Source of the DNA: Terribacillus sp. DMT04
Lineage (GTDB): Bacteria; Bacillota; Bacilli; Bacillales; Amphibacillaceae
Direction: 5' to 3'
Assembly: GCF_019056395.1 (NCBI RefSeq)
Contig: NZ_CP077639.1
Location: 1,304,001 to 1,368,000, forward strand
Length of the DNA: 64,000 nucleotides
Shown here in pieces: positions 27,829-37,883 of this stretch. Below the pieces are notes generated by a model. The model was not told the DNA's origin. It did no database searches and saw nothing but the letters and a program-made list of their open reading frames with translations. Position 1 is the stretch's first letter, and every line of letters begins with the position of its first letter. Both the position numbers and the translations under genes were made by a program.

Positions 27829-28998
27829 ATGAGCAAGCTGCTATACAGAGAGAATAGCTTTTGCCAGAATTGGCAGACGATAGTGATTGATACATATGAA
27901 AAAGATGGACTTTATTTTGTCGCGTTGCAAGAAACAGCCTTTTACCCAGGAGGCGGCGGACAGCCAGCAGATAGTGGTTCTATTGCTGGAGTGGAAGTGC
28001 AGGCTGTCGAAATGAAAGATGATGTTCCTTATTATGGATTAGAATCGCAAGTGAATAAACAAGTAGACTGCCAAATTAACTGGGAGCATCGATTTGATTT
28101 GATGCAGCAGCACACGGGACAGCATCTTTTGTCTGCAAGCTTTAGAATAAAAGCTGACCGGGAAACCGTAGGATTCCATCTCGGACAGGATGACGTAACA
28201 ATAGACGTTGCAGGTGATAAACTAACAGATGAAGAGCTTGTCGAGGTTGAACGCAAAGCAAACGAGCTGCTTTATGATGATAAGACCATTTCCAGTTATT
28301 ATGTTACTTCTGAGCAGCTAGCAGAACTGCCTGTTGTCAAACAGCCTACTGTTACGGAAAATGTTCGGATTGTTGAGGTGGAAGGTGTGGAGTATAATCC
28401 ATGCGGAGGGACACATGTTCGATCCACCGGTCAGGTAGGTTTGATTAAAATTTTAAAGGTGGAAAAACAAAAACAAGCACAGCGAATCTTTTTCCAATGC
28501 GGCAAGCGGGCTTTTGACACTGCAAAGACGATGTTTGGGATTGTCGATAAAGCCGCAGCACAGTTTCAGACAAACCGCAGTAATGTGCTGGAACGATTGG
28601 AAAAGCAGTCGGCTGATTTACAAGCTGCTGTGAAGCGTTCTGAAGTTCTAGAGAATCAGCTGGAGCAACTCGAGCTGAAAGAAATTATGCAAACAGAAGA
28701 GCGTATAATCAATCGCTCATTTGAAGGCAAAACGGTCAAAGCACTGCAGCGAATGGCTGGCACAGTTGCGGAGTCCGGAAAAGATTTTGTGATTCTGTCC
28801 AATTATATAGAAAGAAAACTTGTGTTCGCTCACCATATAGAAGGTATGCATAGCGGCAGCTTGTTTCGGGAGTCACTAGCTGCATTTAATGGTAAGGGCG
28901 GTGGGAATGCGCAAATTGCGCAGGCGAGTTTTTCTGCCCAAGAAGATATGGACCGTTATATCGACTTTCTCAAGGCACATTATCAAAGCATCGTTTAA
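27829..28998 (+). CDS. alanyl-tRNA editing protein with DHHA1 domain (AlaX-L type)
   Basis: 389 residues. The N-terminal half has the AlaRS-like editing domain with zinc ligands H95 and H99 (QQHTGQHLLS) and C192/H196 (NPCGGTHVRS). It is followed by a coiled coil (about 240-285) and a C-terminal DHHA1 domain ending GKGGGNAQIAQASF. It hydrolyses Ser- or Gly-tRNA(Ala) in trans. ATG 27829 is placed properly after AAAGGATGAG; the ATG three codons earlier is too near this site. Confidence 0.93.
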   Translation: MSKLLYRENSFCQNWQTIVIDTYEKDGLYFVALQETAFYPGGGGQPADSGSIAGVEVQAVEMKDDVPYYGLESQVNKQVDCQINWEHRFDLMQQHTGQHLLSASFRIKADRETVGFHLGQDDVTIDVAGDKLTDEELVEVERKANELLYDDKTISSYYVTSEQLAELPVVKQPTVTENVRIVEVEGVEYNPCGGTHVRSTGQVGLIKILKVEKQKQAQRIFFQCGKRAFDTAKTMFGIVDKAAAQFQTNRSNVLERLEKQSADLQAAVKRSEVLENQLEQLELKEIMQTEERIINRSFEGKTVKALQRMAGTVAESGKDFVILSNYIERKLVFAHHIEGMHSGSLFRESLAAFNGKGGGNAQIAQASFSAQEDMDRYIDFLKAHYQSIV

Positions 28999-29016
28999 TC
29001 GATGCTTTCTTTTTTT
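28985..29016 (+). terminator. terminator
   Basis: AAAGCATCG and CGATGCTTT form a perfect 9-pair stem with a T-rich tail. Confidence 0.88.
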
Positions 29017-29121
29017 ACCCATAAATCAGACTTTTTTAAATTATCGTAAATTAGTGCTGGTAAATTAGTTCGGAACCCGATATATTAGAACATGCGACGA
29101 AATGTGGAGGGAGAGAAGGCT

Positions 29122-30876
29122 TTGAATATTTTCCGAAAGTTAAAGGAATTCTACTGGCCGCACCGAAGAAACTTCTATTTGTCACTCTTGTTTATAGCGG
29201 TTGTCACTGCGATTACCGTGGTATATCCAGTTATTTTGCAAATTACGATTGATGATGTTGTGCTGGGGAACCAATATGAGCTTATTCCGATGTTGTCAGC
29301 TGTATTCATTTTGTTGATGCTGATTAAAGGGGTGTCCAATTTTCTGCAGCAGTATTTAGGGGATTTGTTTGGTGTGCAGACCGTTTTCCGAATGCGGAAC
29401 AGCTTGTATCAAAAACTCCAGCGGTTAAGCTTCACGTACTATGACAATGCCAGAACAGGCGACTTGATGTCCAGGCTGACTGCTGATGTGGAAGGAATTC
29501 GTTTTTTCTTATCAGCAGGAGTAGGGCAATTACTAAGAGTTATCTTATTAATTGTCATCAGCTTAGCAGTTATGTTTTTCTATTCCATCCCGCTTGCCCT
29601 TATCACCATGGTTTCGATGCCATTCCTAGCAATTGTAGTGTATCGTTTTGATCGGCGTGTGCACCCAGCTTTTCGTAAAATTAGAACCTCTCTAGGCGTA
29701 CTCAATACACGCGTGCAGGAAAATATCAGTGGCATGAACACTGTAAAATCATTGTCACGAGAAGATTTCGAGATTGGGCGCTTTACTACTACTAATTCCA
29801 CTTACCGTGATAACTATATCTCTACTTCAAAAATATGGGCAAAGTTCTTCCCACTCATGGAGTTAATTGGCAATGTTTGTATGGTTGTACTTATTTCATA
29901 TGGAGGCTATCTTGTCATATCTGAACGGCTTGAGCTAGGTGCACTCGTTGCATTCTTCAGCTTAGTCACTTATATACTAGGGCCGCTTGCCAACCTTGGG
30001 TTTATTATCAATATGTTCTCGCAAGCGAAAGCGTCGGGCGAGAGGCTGCTTGAAGTACTGGAAGCAAAGGAAGATATCGCCGAACATACGCAGCCGCTTC
30101 CGAAGCGAAAGATTAGCGGTCACGTGACATTTAACCATGTATCCTTGCAATATACAAAAGAAGATGACTTAGCTCTTAAAGATGTCAGCTTTGATGCGCC
30201 TCCTGGAAAAGTAATCGGTCTAGTTGGAGGAACAGGTGCGGGTAAAACGAGTATCACACAGCTGATTACGCGTTTTTATGAACCTGCTTCCGGCGAAGTC
30301 TACATAGATGGAAAGCTGGTGCAGGACTTTGATTTAAGGTTGCTGCGCCAGCATATTGGCTTCGTCTTGCAAGAGGCATTCCTTTTCTCCACAACAATTA
30401 AAGAAAATATCGCTTATGGCAATCCGGATAACGTCAGCTTTGAACAAATTGTTGCTGCAGCGAAACGGGCGCAAGCACATGATTTTATTATGGAACTGCC
30501 CAATCAGTATGACACCATGCTCGGCGAACGTGGAATGGGGCTGTCTGGAGGACAAAAACAGCGTATTGCAATTGCAAGGGCGCTGCTGATTAATCCAAGT
30601 ATTCTAATTTTGGACGATGCGACAAGTGCAGTAGATATGCAGACAGAAGTAAAGATTCAAAAGGCAATGAAAGAAGTAATGAAAAACCGAACGACATTCA
30701 TTATTGCGCACCGCATTTCCTCGGTTAAGCATGCGGACGAAATACTTGTGTTGGATAATGGAGCAATTGCCGAGCGGGGGACTCATGAGTATCTTCTGCA
30801 AAATGGCGGTCTGTACCAACGTATTTACGATATCCAATACCAAGATCAAAAAGCAATTATGCGCTCTGCGCAGTAA
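29122..30876 (+). CDS. heterodimeric ABC exporter subunit (YfiB-like), degenerate ATP site
   Basis: 584 residues: six membrane segments (about 1-310), then an ATPase domain with Walker A GGTGAGKTS, LSGGQKQR and Walker B LILDDATSAVD. Asp replaces the usual catalytic Glu after Walker B, as in the inactive site of heterodimeric exporters such as BmrCD or LmrCD. The start is probably TTG 29122 after GGAGGGAGAGAAGG; an ATG at 29092 has no site. It forms an operon with the next gene, the likely partner. Substrate unknown. Confidence 0.88.
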   Translation: MNIFRKLKEFYWPHRRNFYLSLLFIAVVTAITVVYPVILQITIDDVVLGNQYELIPMLSAVFILLMLIKGVSNFLQQYLGDLFGVQTVFRMRNSLYQKLQRLSFTYYDNARTGDLMSRLTADVEGIRFFLSAGVGQLLRVILLIVISLAVMFFYSIPLALITMVSMPFLAIVVYRFDRRVHPAFRKIRTSLGVLNTRVQENISGMNTVKSLSREDFEIGRFTTTNSTYRDNYISTSKIWAKFFPLMELIGNVCMVVLISYGGYLVISERLELGALVAFFSLVTYILGPLANLGFIINMFSQAKASGERLLEVLEAKEDIAEHTQPLPKRKISGHVTFNHVSLQYTKEDDLALKDVSFDAPPGKVIGLVGGTGAGKTSITQLITRFYEPASGEVYIDGKLVQDFDLRLLRQHIGFVLQEAFLFSTTIKENIAYGNPDNVSFEQIVAAAKRAQAHDFIMELPNQYDTMLGERGMGLSGGQKQRIAIARALLINPSILILDDATSAVDMQTEVKIQKAMKEVMKNRTTFIIAHRISSVKHADEILVLDNGAIAERGTHEYLLQNGGLYQRIYDIQYQDQKAIMRSAQ

Positions 30877-30887
30877 GGGGGGGAAAG

Positions 30888-32708
30888 ATGGAGAATCTGC
30901 AATCGAATCAGAAACGGCATACTAACAGATTCCACTATTCACAGGACCAAGTCATGGAAAAGCCTTTTGATTGGGCACAGATAAGAAGGCTGCTCGCGTT
31001 TATAAAACCATACAGCAAAACATTGCTGCCTGGTGCGATTATTACCATGCTGCTGGCAACGCTCATTCGCTTGCTCATTCCAATATTAATCGGAAAAGTT
31101 GCAATAGACGTAGCCATTGCAACAGGAAACACACGTTATCTCGTTTACCTGGTACTGTTGATTGGTGGTTTGTATGTCTTAAACTATGCAGCTAATATAT
31201 TTCGAATCAAATGGGTAAATATCCTTGGCCAGCATGTGATCTATGATTTGCGAAAAGCATTATTCAGTCATATACAGCATTTGTCTCATCGCTTTTTTGA
31301 TACGCGATCTGCCGGATCGATCTTGGTTAGAGTTTTAAATGATATCAACTCGTTACAGGAACTGTTTACAAACGGAATTATCAATTTGTTAACAGATACG
31401 GTTATGCTGATTGGAATCATTGCTATTCTGTTCTTTCTTAGCCCAAAGCTCGCTATTGCAGTACTGATTATCCTGCCGCTAATGTTTTTCATTTCTACAA
31501 GACTAAGACGAAATATCCGGCGTTCTTGGCAGCAAGTACGCATGCAGAAATCACGTCTTAATTCACATTTGAACGAAGCAATCCAAGGAATACGAGTGAC
31601 GCAATCTTTTGCGCAGGAACCGGAAAATACCGAGTACTTTGAAGCACTTAACCGGGATAATTTTGAGAGTGAGCGGGTTGCTACGAAAAAAAGCGCATAT
31701 TTTGGCCCGTTTGTAGAAATGAGTAACGCGGTCGGAACCGTCATTCTAATTGCATACGGTGCGCACTTAATTTTGACAAATCAAATTGAAATCGGCACTT
31801 TTGTTACATTTGCTTTCTTCCTCGGTATGTTTTGGGAGCCGATTTCCCGTTTAGGTCAAATATACAATCAGCTTCTGGTGGCAATGGCATCGTCGGAGCG
31901 TATCTTTGAATTTCTGGATGAAGAACCAAATGTAAAAGTACAAAAAAATGCGAAACGGCTTCCCGAAATGAGAGGAGATATTCGCTTTGAAAAAGTAGTG
32001 TTTACTTATAATTCAGAACGAATTGCACTGCATGAGATTGATTTACACATCCAAGCGGGCCAAACAGTGGCGCTTGTCGGACACACGGGTTCCGGAAAAT
32101 CGACAATCGCTAACTTGATCAGCAGATTTTATGATCCAACAGCAGGTACTGTGAAAATTGACGGTGAAGATTTACGTGAAGTCAGACTGCAAGATGTAAG
32201 ACAGCAAATTAGTGTTGTCTTGCAGGATACCTTTGTCTTTTCGGGAACAATCATGGAAAATATCCGTTTTGGCAATCCCGAAGCAACTGATGAACAAGTA
32301 AGAGAAGCTGCCCGTATCGTTGGTGCAGATGATTTTATCCAGCGGTTGGCGGAGGGATATGAAACAGAAGTAGAAGAACGAGGAAACATTTTATCTGCAG
32401 GTGAAAGACAGCTGCTCTCCTTTGCTCGTGCTATGCTTGCCAATCCGCGCATCATTATTCTTGATGAAGCAACCGCAAGTATTGATACAGAAACTGAGCT
32501 AAAGATACAGCATGCACTGCAAACATTATTGCAAGGACGAACAGCCATTATGATCGCACATCGATTGTCCACGATCCGGGAATCAGATAATATTATCGTT
32601 CTTGAACAAGGGCGTATTTTAGAGCAAGGCAGCCATAACAGTTTAATGGATAGACAAGGGAAATATTATGAATTGGTTAAAACGCAGTTTCAATCCGAAG
32701 AGCAATAA
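30888..32708 (+). CDS. heterodimeric ABC exporter subunit (YfiC-like), canonical ATP site
   Basis: 606 residues: a basic 40-residue N-terminal extension, six membrane segments and an ATPase domain with Walker A GHTGSGKST, signature LSAGERQLLSFARA and Walker B IIILDEATASIDTET. The catalytic Glu is present but the signature is the variant LSAGE, complementary to the partner encoded at 29122, so together they give one active site. The gap is 11 bases, and AAGGGGGGAAAG precedes the ATG. The role (drug, lipid or peptide export) is not predictable. Confidence 0.9.
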   Translation: MENLQSNQKRHTNRFHYSQDQVMEKPFDWAQIRRLLAFIKPYSKTLLPGAIITMLLATLIRLLIPILIGKVAIDVAIATGNTRYLVYLVLLIGGLYVLNYAANIFRIKWVNILGQHVIYDLRKALFSHIQHLSHRFFDTRSAGSILVRVLNDINSLQELFTNGIINLLTDTVMLIGIIAILFFLSPKLAIAVLIILPLMFFISTRLRRNIRRSWQQVRMQKSRLNSHLNEAIQGIRVTQSFAQEPENTEYFEALNRDNFESERVATKKSAYFGPFVEMSNAVGTVILIAYGAHLILTNQIEIGTFVTFAFFLGMFWEPISRLGQIYNQLLVAMASSERIFEFLDEEPNVKVQKNAKRLPEMRGDIRFEKVVFTYNSERIALHEIDLHIQAGQTVALVGHTGSGKSTIANLISRFYDPTAGTVKIDGEDLREVRLQDVRQQISVVLQDTFVFSGTIMENIRFGNPEATDEQVREAARIVGADDFIQRLAEGYETEVEERGNILSAGERQLLSFARAMLANPRIIILDEATASIDTETELKIQHALQTLLQGRTAIMIAHRLSTIRESDNIIVLEQGRILEQGSHNSLMDRQGKYYELVKTQFQSEEQ

Positions 32709-32738
32709 CAGGTTAGGGCGAAGGAAATAAAAGATGAG

Positions 32739-32788
32739 AAACGAACGAAGATGAATTCTTTATTAGAATTTAGATTTGTTCGTTTTTT
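32739..32788 (+). terminator. terminator of the ABC exporter operon
   Basis: AAACGAAC and GTTCGTTT at the base, with an inner GAATTC..GAATT pairing, then T-run. It separates the exporter genes from cydAB. Confidence 0.75.
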
Positions 32789-32934
32789 GTGCTGTTTGCT
32801 ACCTTTTGTTAAATCGATGGCTTCAGCAGCATACTTGATAAATCTGTTATCTCCCACCGCTTTCTTGGGTAATTTTTTCTTCTATGGGCATAACAAGAGA
32901 AGCGATTATTCTATAAAGAAAGCAGGGATGCACG

Positions 32935-34290
32935 TTGTTCGCATATGATAGTGTCATTTTAGCTCGAATGCTTACGTCCATGACGCTCGTTTTTCACATC
33001 ATTTTTGCAACGATAGGTGTCGGTGTACCACTGTTAATCAGTGTAGCCGAATATATCGGCATTAGAAAACGAGATCCGCATTACGTATTATTAGCTCGAC
33101 GATGGACGCGAGGCTTTGTCATTATAGTAGCAGTAGGGGTGGTAACGGGAACCGCCATTGGCTTGCAGTTATTTCTCTTGTGGCCAACATTTATGCAGAT
33201 AGCTGGCCATGTCATTAGTTTGCCGCTATTTATGGAGACGTTTGCGTTCTTCTTTGAAGCTATCTTCCTTGGAGCCTATATCTATACTTGGGATCGATTT
33301 AAAGGGCGGTATACGCACTGGTATCTTTCCTTGCCAGTTATTATTGGCGGCGGAATGAGTGCTGTGTTTATTACAAGTGTGAATGCTTTCATGAACACCC
33401 CGCAAGGTTTCACTTTAGTAGGGAGGACCATCACATCGGTCGAGCCGCTAAAAGCAATTTGGAATCCAGCAACACCTTCAAAGGTCTTTCATGTACTGAC
33501 ATCTTCTTATATGACATGTGGAGCAGTTTTAGCAGCGATTACTGCATTTTTTATATTGAAGTACGGCAACAACAAATACTACAAAAAAGCATTGAAAGTT
33601 ACGATGATTGTAACCTTAATTTTTTCTATTTTCACAGCAATAGCGGGTGACACATCTGCCAAATTCCTCGCCTCGTATCAGCCTGAAAAACTAGCTGCTG
33701 CAGAATGGCATTTTGAAACAGAAAAGGGTGCCGATCTTATTCTTTTCGGAAAATTAACAGAGGACAATGAAGTGAAAGGAGCCATTCATCTGCCAAAGCT
33801 GCTCAGCTTCTTATCCTTCGGTGACTTTAATAGTGAGGTTATTGGCTTGGATCGGGTAGATGCAGATTTAATACCGCCTTTGTGGATTCATTATATGTTT
33901 GACTTGATGGTTACGCTTGGTGCATACAGTATCATGATTAGTATGTTGTTTGTATTGTTCATGTTTTGGAAAAAACGAGACCAATATAACAAATGGCTGC
34001 TGCGAGCGATTGTCATTAATGCGCCGTTTGCTATGCTTGCACTCGAGTTTGGCTGGATTTATGCAGAGGTAGGAAGGCAGCCGTGGATAATGCGTGGATA
34101 TTTGCGCGTGGCTGAAGGAGCTGTTTCCTCGCCGTATGTTCATATTGCCTTTGCCATGTTCTTGATCCTGTACGTACTGCTTGGTACTTTTGTAACGGTT
34201 GTATTGGTTCGGCTGTACAAGAAGAACCCGATTCAAAAGGAGTGGGAACAGCGGTTTCCGGATACGTTGTTTGGAGGTGACCAAAAATGA
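32935..34290 (+). CDS. cydA: cytochrome bd-type quinol oxidase subunit I
   Basis: 451 residues, about nine membrane segments. The early helix LVFHIIFATIGVG carries the heme-ligand histidine (H21), KVFHVLTSSYM a second, and GRQPWIMRGYLR is the signature near the quinol site. The periplasmic Q-loop is short, as in Bacillus YthA-type oxidases. It reduces oxygen to water with menaquinol. TTG 32935 is the best start (AGGGATG upstream). The gene overlaps cydB by four bases (ATGA). Confidence 0.95.
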   Translation: MFAYDSVILARMLTSMTLVFHIIFATIGVGVPLLISVAEYIGIRKRDPHYVLLARRWTRGFVIIVAVGVVTGTAIGLQLFLLWPTFMQIAGHVISLPLFMETFAFFFEAIFLGAYIYTWDRFKGRYTHWYLSLPVIIGGGMSAVFITSVNAFMNTPQGFTLVGRTITSVEPLKAIWNPATPSKVFHVLTSSYMTCGAVLAAITAFFILKYGNNKYYKKALKVTMIVTLIFSIFTAIAGDTSAKFLASYQPEKLAAAEWHFETEKGADLILFGKLTEDNEVKGAIHLPKLLSFLSFGDFNSEVIGLDRVDADLIPPLWIHYMFDLMVTLGAYSIMISMLFVLFMFWKKRDQYNKWLLRAIVINAPFAMLALEFGWIYAEVGRQPWIMRGYLRVAEGAVSSPYVHIAFAMFLILYVLLGTFVTVVLVRLYKKNPIQKEWEQRFPDTLFGGDQK

Positions 34291-35300
34291 GTTACGAAAT
34301 CTTAGGGCTCTCTGCTCTATGGTTTTTCCTTTTTGCTTACTTGATTATCGCATCCATTGATTTCGGTGCGGGATTCTTTGCTTATTATGCGAAGCAAACA
34401 AAGAAAGACCATATCCTAAACAAGCTGATTGCACGTTATTTATCACCAGTTTGGGAAATCACAAATGTGTTTTTTATTTTCTTTTATTATGGACTAGCAG
34501 GCTTCTTCCCTGATGCGGGTTATTACTATGGCTCTGCGATGCTTATTCCAGGGTCCATTATTTTAGTCTTGATAGGAATTCGCGGATCTTTTTATGCCTT
34601 CGAGAATTACGGTTCGCGCAGCAGTCTGTTGTACACGTTTCTGTATGGAGCGAGCGGATTGTTAATTCCAGCTGCAATCGCTACGGGACTTACGATTTCA
34701 GAAGGTGGATTTTTGCGAGAAGCAAATGGCAGTGTTTATTTACGCTATACAGAATTGCTGACAAATCCATTTTCCTGGGCGGTTGTTTTCTTGGCAATCG
34801 TATCTGTCTTATATATCAGCGCAAACTTCCTGACGTATTATGCAAGCAAAGCAGGAGATGAACCAGCAAAGAAACTTTTACGTTCTTATGCGCTGTTCTG
34901 GGCAGCACCGCAGATTATTGCTAGCTTGACCGCTTTTATTGCCATAAGCAGACAAAATCCTGAGCATTATAATAATATGCTGGATCTTTGGTGGATGTTT
35001 GGTTTGTCTGTATTATTCTTTTTAATCGCTGTATACTTGATCTTCAAAGAAAAACGTTTTGGACTTTCGTTCATTTGTGTGATGCTTCAGTTCTTTTTCG
35101 CTCTGTTAGGATATGGTATCGCACATATGCCTTATATATTGTACGACCAAATTCAAGTAGCTGCTGATGCAACACTTCCGGCAATGGGTACCGCATTGCT
35201 ATTAGCATTTGGAGGGGGACTGCTCATGCTGATTCCGTCCCTCATACTTGTGATGCGCATGTTTCTCTTCGATGCAGAATATGTAAAAGGAAAGAAGTGA
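34287..35300 (+). CDS. cydB: cytochrome bd-type quinol oxidase subunit II
   Basis: 337 residues, about eight membrane segments, starting MSYEILGLSALWFFLFAYLI with IDFGAGFFAYY, a usual CydB N-terminal element, and later SPVWEITNVFFIF. Overlap with cydA by ATGA implies coupled translation; GGAGGTGA lies upstream within cydA. There is no dedicated cydCD pair after it. The ABC exporter pair upstream is separated by a terminator. Confidence 0.95.
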   Translation: MSYEILGLSALWFFLFAYLIIASIDFGAGFFAYYAKQTKKDHILNKLIARYLSPVWEITNVFFIFFYYGLAGFFPDAGYYYGSAMLIPGSIILVLIGIRGSFYAFENYGSRSSLLYTFLYGASGLLIPAAIATGLTISEGGFLREANGSVYLRYTELLTNPFSWAVVFLAIVSVLYISANFLTYYASKAGDEPAKKLLRSYALFWAAPQIIASLTAFIAISRQNPEHYNNMLDLWWMFGLSVLFFLIAVYLIFKEKRFGLSFICVMLQFFFALLGYGIAHMPYILYDQIQVAADATLPAMGTALLLAFGGGLLMLIPSLILVMRMFLFDAEYVKGKK

Positions 35301-35359
35301 TACAACCTTGACTGTTTATGATAGACTATGAGTAGTTTGTAAATAGTGGAGGAAGTACG

Positions 35360-36022
35360 ATGAAGAGAGAATTTGCAGTTATCGGATTAGGTCGGTTCGG
35401 TGGCAGTATTTGTATGGAATTAAGCCGGGAAGGATTCAATGTATTAGCGATAGATATGGAAGAAGATAAAGTAAATGAATTCCGTAATATCGCATCTCAT
35501 GCAGTAATTGCTGATACGACAGATGAGCAGGTTCTGAAAGAATTGGGAATTCGTAATATTGAACATGTCATTGTCGCAATCGGAGAAAACATTCAAGCGA
35601 GTATTCTAACGACAATTATGCTTAAAGAGCTAGGTATTAAAAAAATTACGGTAAAAGCACAGAACGATTATCACGAGAAAGTGTTAAACAAGATAGGTGC
35701 TGATCATGTAGTTCACCCAGAGCGAGATATGGGAAAACGACTTGCTCACAAGATTATCAGCAACAATATTCTCGATTACTTAGAACTTAGTGACGAACAT
35801 AGCATTGTAGAGGTGCAAGCTGGCAAGAAAATGGCTGGCAGATCTCTAATTGAGCTTGATATTCGGGCTGCATATGGCTGTAACGTCGTTGCGATTAAAC
35901 AGGGGAATGAAATAAACGTAAGCCCATCACCAGATGCAGAGCTTGCTGCAGATGATGTCCTCATTGTAATTGGAGCAGACCGCGATATTGGCCGTTTTGA
36001 ACGCTCCTTGGCAGAAGATTAA
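35360..36022 (+). CDS. ktrC: Ktr potassium uptake system RCK subunit
   Basis: 220 residues. An N-terminal Rossmann RCK_N domain starts FAVIGLGRFGGSICMELSRE with the nucleotide-binding glycines and an acidic end of strand two (LAIDMEED). A C-terminal RCK_C domain (about 135-215) binds c-di-AMP in relatives. It gates a KtrB/KtrD channel; a candidate is encoded at 17084. I call it ktrC by its place beside rnjA, as in B. subtilis (ykqB-ykqC). ATG 35360 has GGAGGAAG upstream. Confidence 0.93.
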   Translation: MKREFAVIGLGRFGGSICMELSREGFNVLAIDMEEDKVNEFRNIASHAVIADTTDEQVLKELGIRNIEHVIVAIGENIQASILTTIMLKELGIKKITVKAQNDYHEKVLNKIGADHVVHPERDMGKRLAHKIISNNILDYLELSDEHSIVEVQAGKKMAGRSLIELDIRAAYGCNVVAIKQGNEINVSPSPDAELAADDVLIVIGADRDIGRFERSLAED

Positions 36023-36030
36023 TGAACAGA

Positions 36031-36062
36031 CTCCAAACAGTTTTGCTGTTTGGGGTTTTTTT
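36031..36062 (+). terminator. terminator of ktrC
   Basis: CCAAACAG and CTGTTTGG with a four-base loop, then GG and seven T. Confidence 0.88.
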
Positions 36063-36118
36063 ATGTCAAAAAAAGGTTACATACAAAAGGAGATAAAAAT
36101 AGAAACGGAGATGATTGC

Positions 36119-37843
36119 ATGTTTGAAAGAAGAACGGGAGCAGTCCTTGCTGATCAGTTAGTTGACTGGGGCGTGGATCACATTTATGGCATTCCTGGGG
36201 ATTCTGTGAACGAATTTATCAGTGACTTACATAGAAAGGAAGAGGAACTGAAATTTATCCAAGTTCGCCATGAAGAAGCAGGGGCCCTTGCAGCCGCTGC
36301 TTATGCAAAATTGACTGGAAAACTTGGTGTTTGTCTGTCCATAGCAGGTCCGGGAGCAGTTCACTTGATGAACGGATTGTATGATGCGCGAGAAGATAAT
36401 GCGCCAGTTCTTGCCATTGTTGGGCAAGTAAAAAGTCACGAACTAGGAACAGGAGCCTTTCAAGAAGTGAAGCTAGAGCAAATGTTTGAAGATGTAGCGG
36501 TCTTCAATGAAAGAGCAGAATCCTTTGAACAACTGCCTGATTTAATGAATCAAGCAATCCGTGAAGCTTATGCGAACTCTGGCGTAAGTGTGCTGGTTGT
36601 TCCTGATGATTTATTTGCGCAGAAGCATTCAGAAAAGCCTGGTAAAACGTCGGCTAATTATGCGAAACCTCGAATTTCACCAGCAAAACAAGATTTACAG
36701 GAAGCAATTAAATTGATTAATAATGCGAAGAAGCCAGTCATTCTTGCAGGCCGAGGAACGAAGCATGCACGAGCAGAATTGATCACGTTCGCTGAACATA
36801 TTAAGTCGCCAATCATACTTAGCTTGCTGGCTAAAGGTGTTATTCCAGATATGCACAGCTATAACTTAGGACAAAATGGGCAAATTGGTACTACACCATC
36901 TTATGAAGCAGTACAGGAGGCGGATTTGCTGCTGCTTGCAGGAACCACTTTCCCATATCGCGCCTTCTTACCGGAGGATGTTCCTGCGATCCAAATCGAT
37001 ATAGAACCAAGTAAGATCGGCAGCATTTATCCAATTCAAGTCGGATTGCCAGGAGATACAAAGGATGTGCTGACAGAGTTAACAGCGACAACGGAAGCAA
37101 AACAGGAAACAGACTTTATTGAGAAATACCAAGGCAAGATGAAAGAATGGCATACCCAGCTGCATACACAAAAGAAAAGAGAAGAATCCCCGATTCAGCC
37201 GCCGCAGATCATGTATGCGCTAGAAAAGAATATGGACAAAGATGCGGTTATTTCTTCTGATGTCGGTAATGTAACAGTTTGGACGACACGGTACTTGCCA
37301 TTAACGCATCAAGAATTTGTCGTATCCGGCCGGTTGGCTACGATGGGCTGCGGCTTACCGGGAGCAATAGCAGCCAAAATGGCGTATCCGGATAAGCAGG
37401 CAATCGCTATCTGTGGTGATGGCGGATTCAGTATGAACATGCAGGATTTTGTGACGGCAGTGAAATATGACTTGCCGGTTAAAGTAATCGTACTGAATAA
37501 TAGTCAACTTGGTTTAATAAAATTTGAACAAGCAACAATTGGTTCGTCTAACTACGGCATCGATATGGGCGAAATGAATTTTGCGAAATTTGGTGAATCT
37601 TGCGGGGGAGAAGGTTATCGTGTAGAGAAATTTGAAGATCTGGAAACAAGTATTAAACAAGCATTTCTATCTGATAAGCCAGCTGTCATTGATATTGTGA
37701 TTGAGGATTTAGCTCCGCTGCCAGGAAAAATCTCTTACCAGCAAGCGGTTAAATACACAGAATATCTGATTAAAGAATTCTTCTCCTCTGGTAAAATAGA
37801 ATTACCGAATATGAAAGAGTCCGTAAAACGACTATTGAAATAA
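36119..37843 (+). CDS. thiamine-diphosphate pyruvate oxidase
   Basis: 574 residues with the three-domain plan of ThDP enzymes: N-terminal GIPGDSVNEFISDL and RHEEAGALAAAAYAKLTGK (catalytic Glu), a central FAD/regulatory domain, and the C-terminal cofactor motif GDGGFSMNMQDFVTAVKYD ending in NN. It resembles YdaP/Pox, which convert pyruvate to acetate or acetyl phosphate, more than acetolactate synthases. ATG 36119 has ACGGAGATGA upstream. The open frame continues 23 codons upstream through the ktrC terminator, which argues against an earlier start. Confidence 0.9.
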   Translation: MFERRTGAVLADQLVDWGVDHIYGIPGDSVNEFISDLHRKEEELKFIQVRHEEAGALAAAAYAKLTGKLGVCLSIAGPGAVHLMNGLYDAREDNAPVLAIVGQVKSHELGTGAFQEVKLEQMFEDVAVFNERAESFEQLPDLMNQAIREAYANSGVSVLVVPDDLFAQKHSEKPGKTSANYAKPRISPAKQDLQEAIKLINNAKKPVILAGRGTKHARAELITFAEHIKSPIILSLLAKGVIPDMHSYNLGQNGQIGTTPSYEAVQEADLLLLAGTTFPYRAFLPEDVPAIQIDIEPSKIGSIYPIQVGLPGDTKDVLTELTATTEAKQETDFIEKYQGKMKEWHTQLHTQKKREESPIQPPQIMYALEKNMDKDAVISSDVGNVTVWTTRYLPLTHQEFVVSGRLATMGCGLPGAIAAKMAYPDKQAIAICGDGGFSMNMQDFVTAVKYDLPVKVIVLNNSQLGLIKFEQATIGSSNYGIDMGEMNFAKFGESCGGEGYRVEKFEDLETSIKQAFLSDKPAVIDIVIEDLAPLPGKISYQQAVKYTEYLIKEFFSSGKIELPNMKESVKRLLK

Positions 37844-37844
37844 G

Positions 37845-37879
37845 AAAAAAGCCTGAGTTTGTAAACTCAGGCTTTTCTT
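37845..37879. terminator. bidirectional terminator
   Basis: AAAAGCCTGAGTTT and AAACTCAGGCTTTT form a 14-pair stem with a very short loop, serving the pyruvate oxidase gene and rnjA. Confidence 0.9.
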
Positions 37880-37883
37880 GTGC

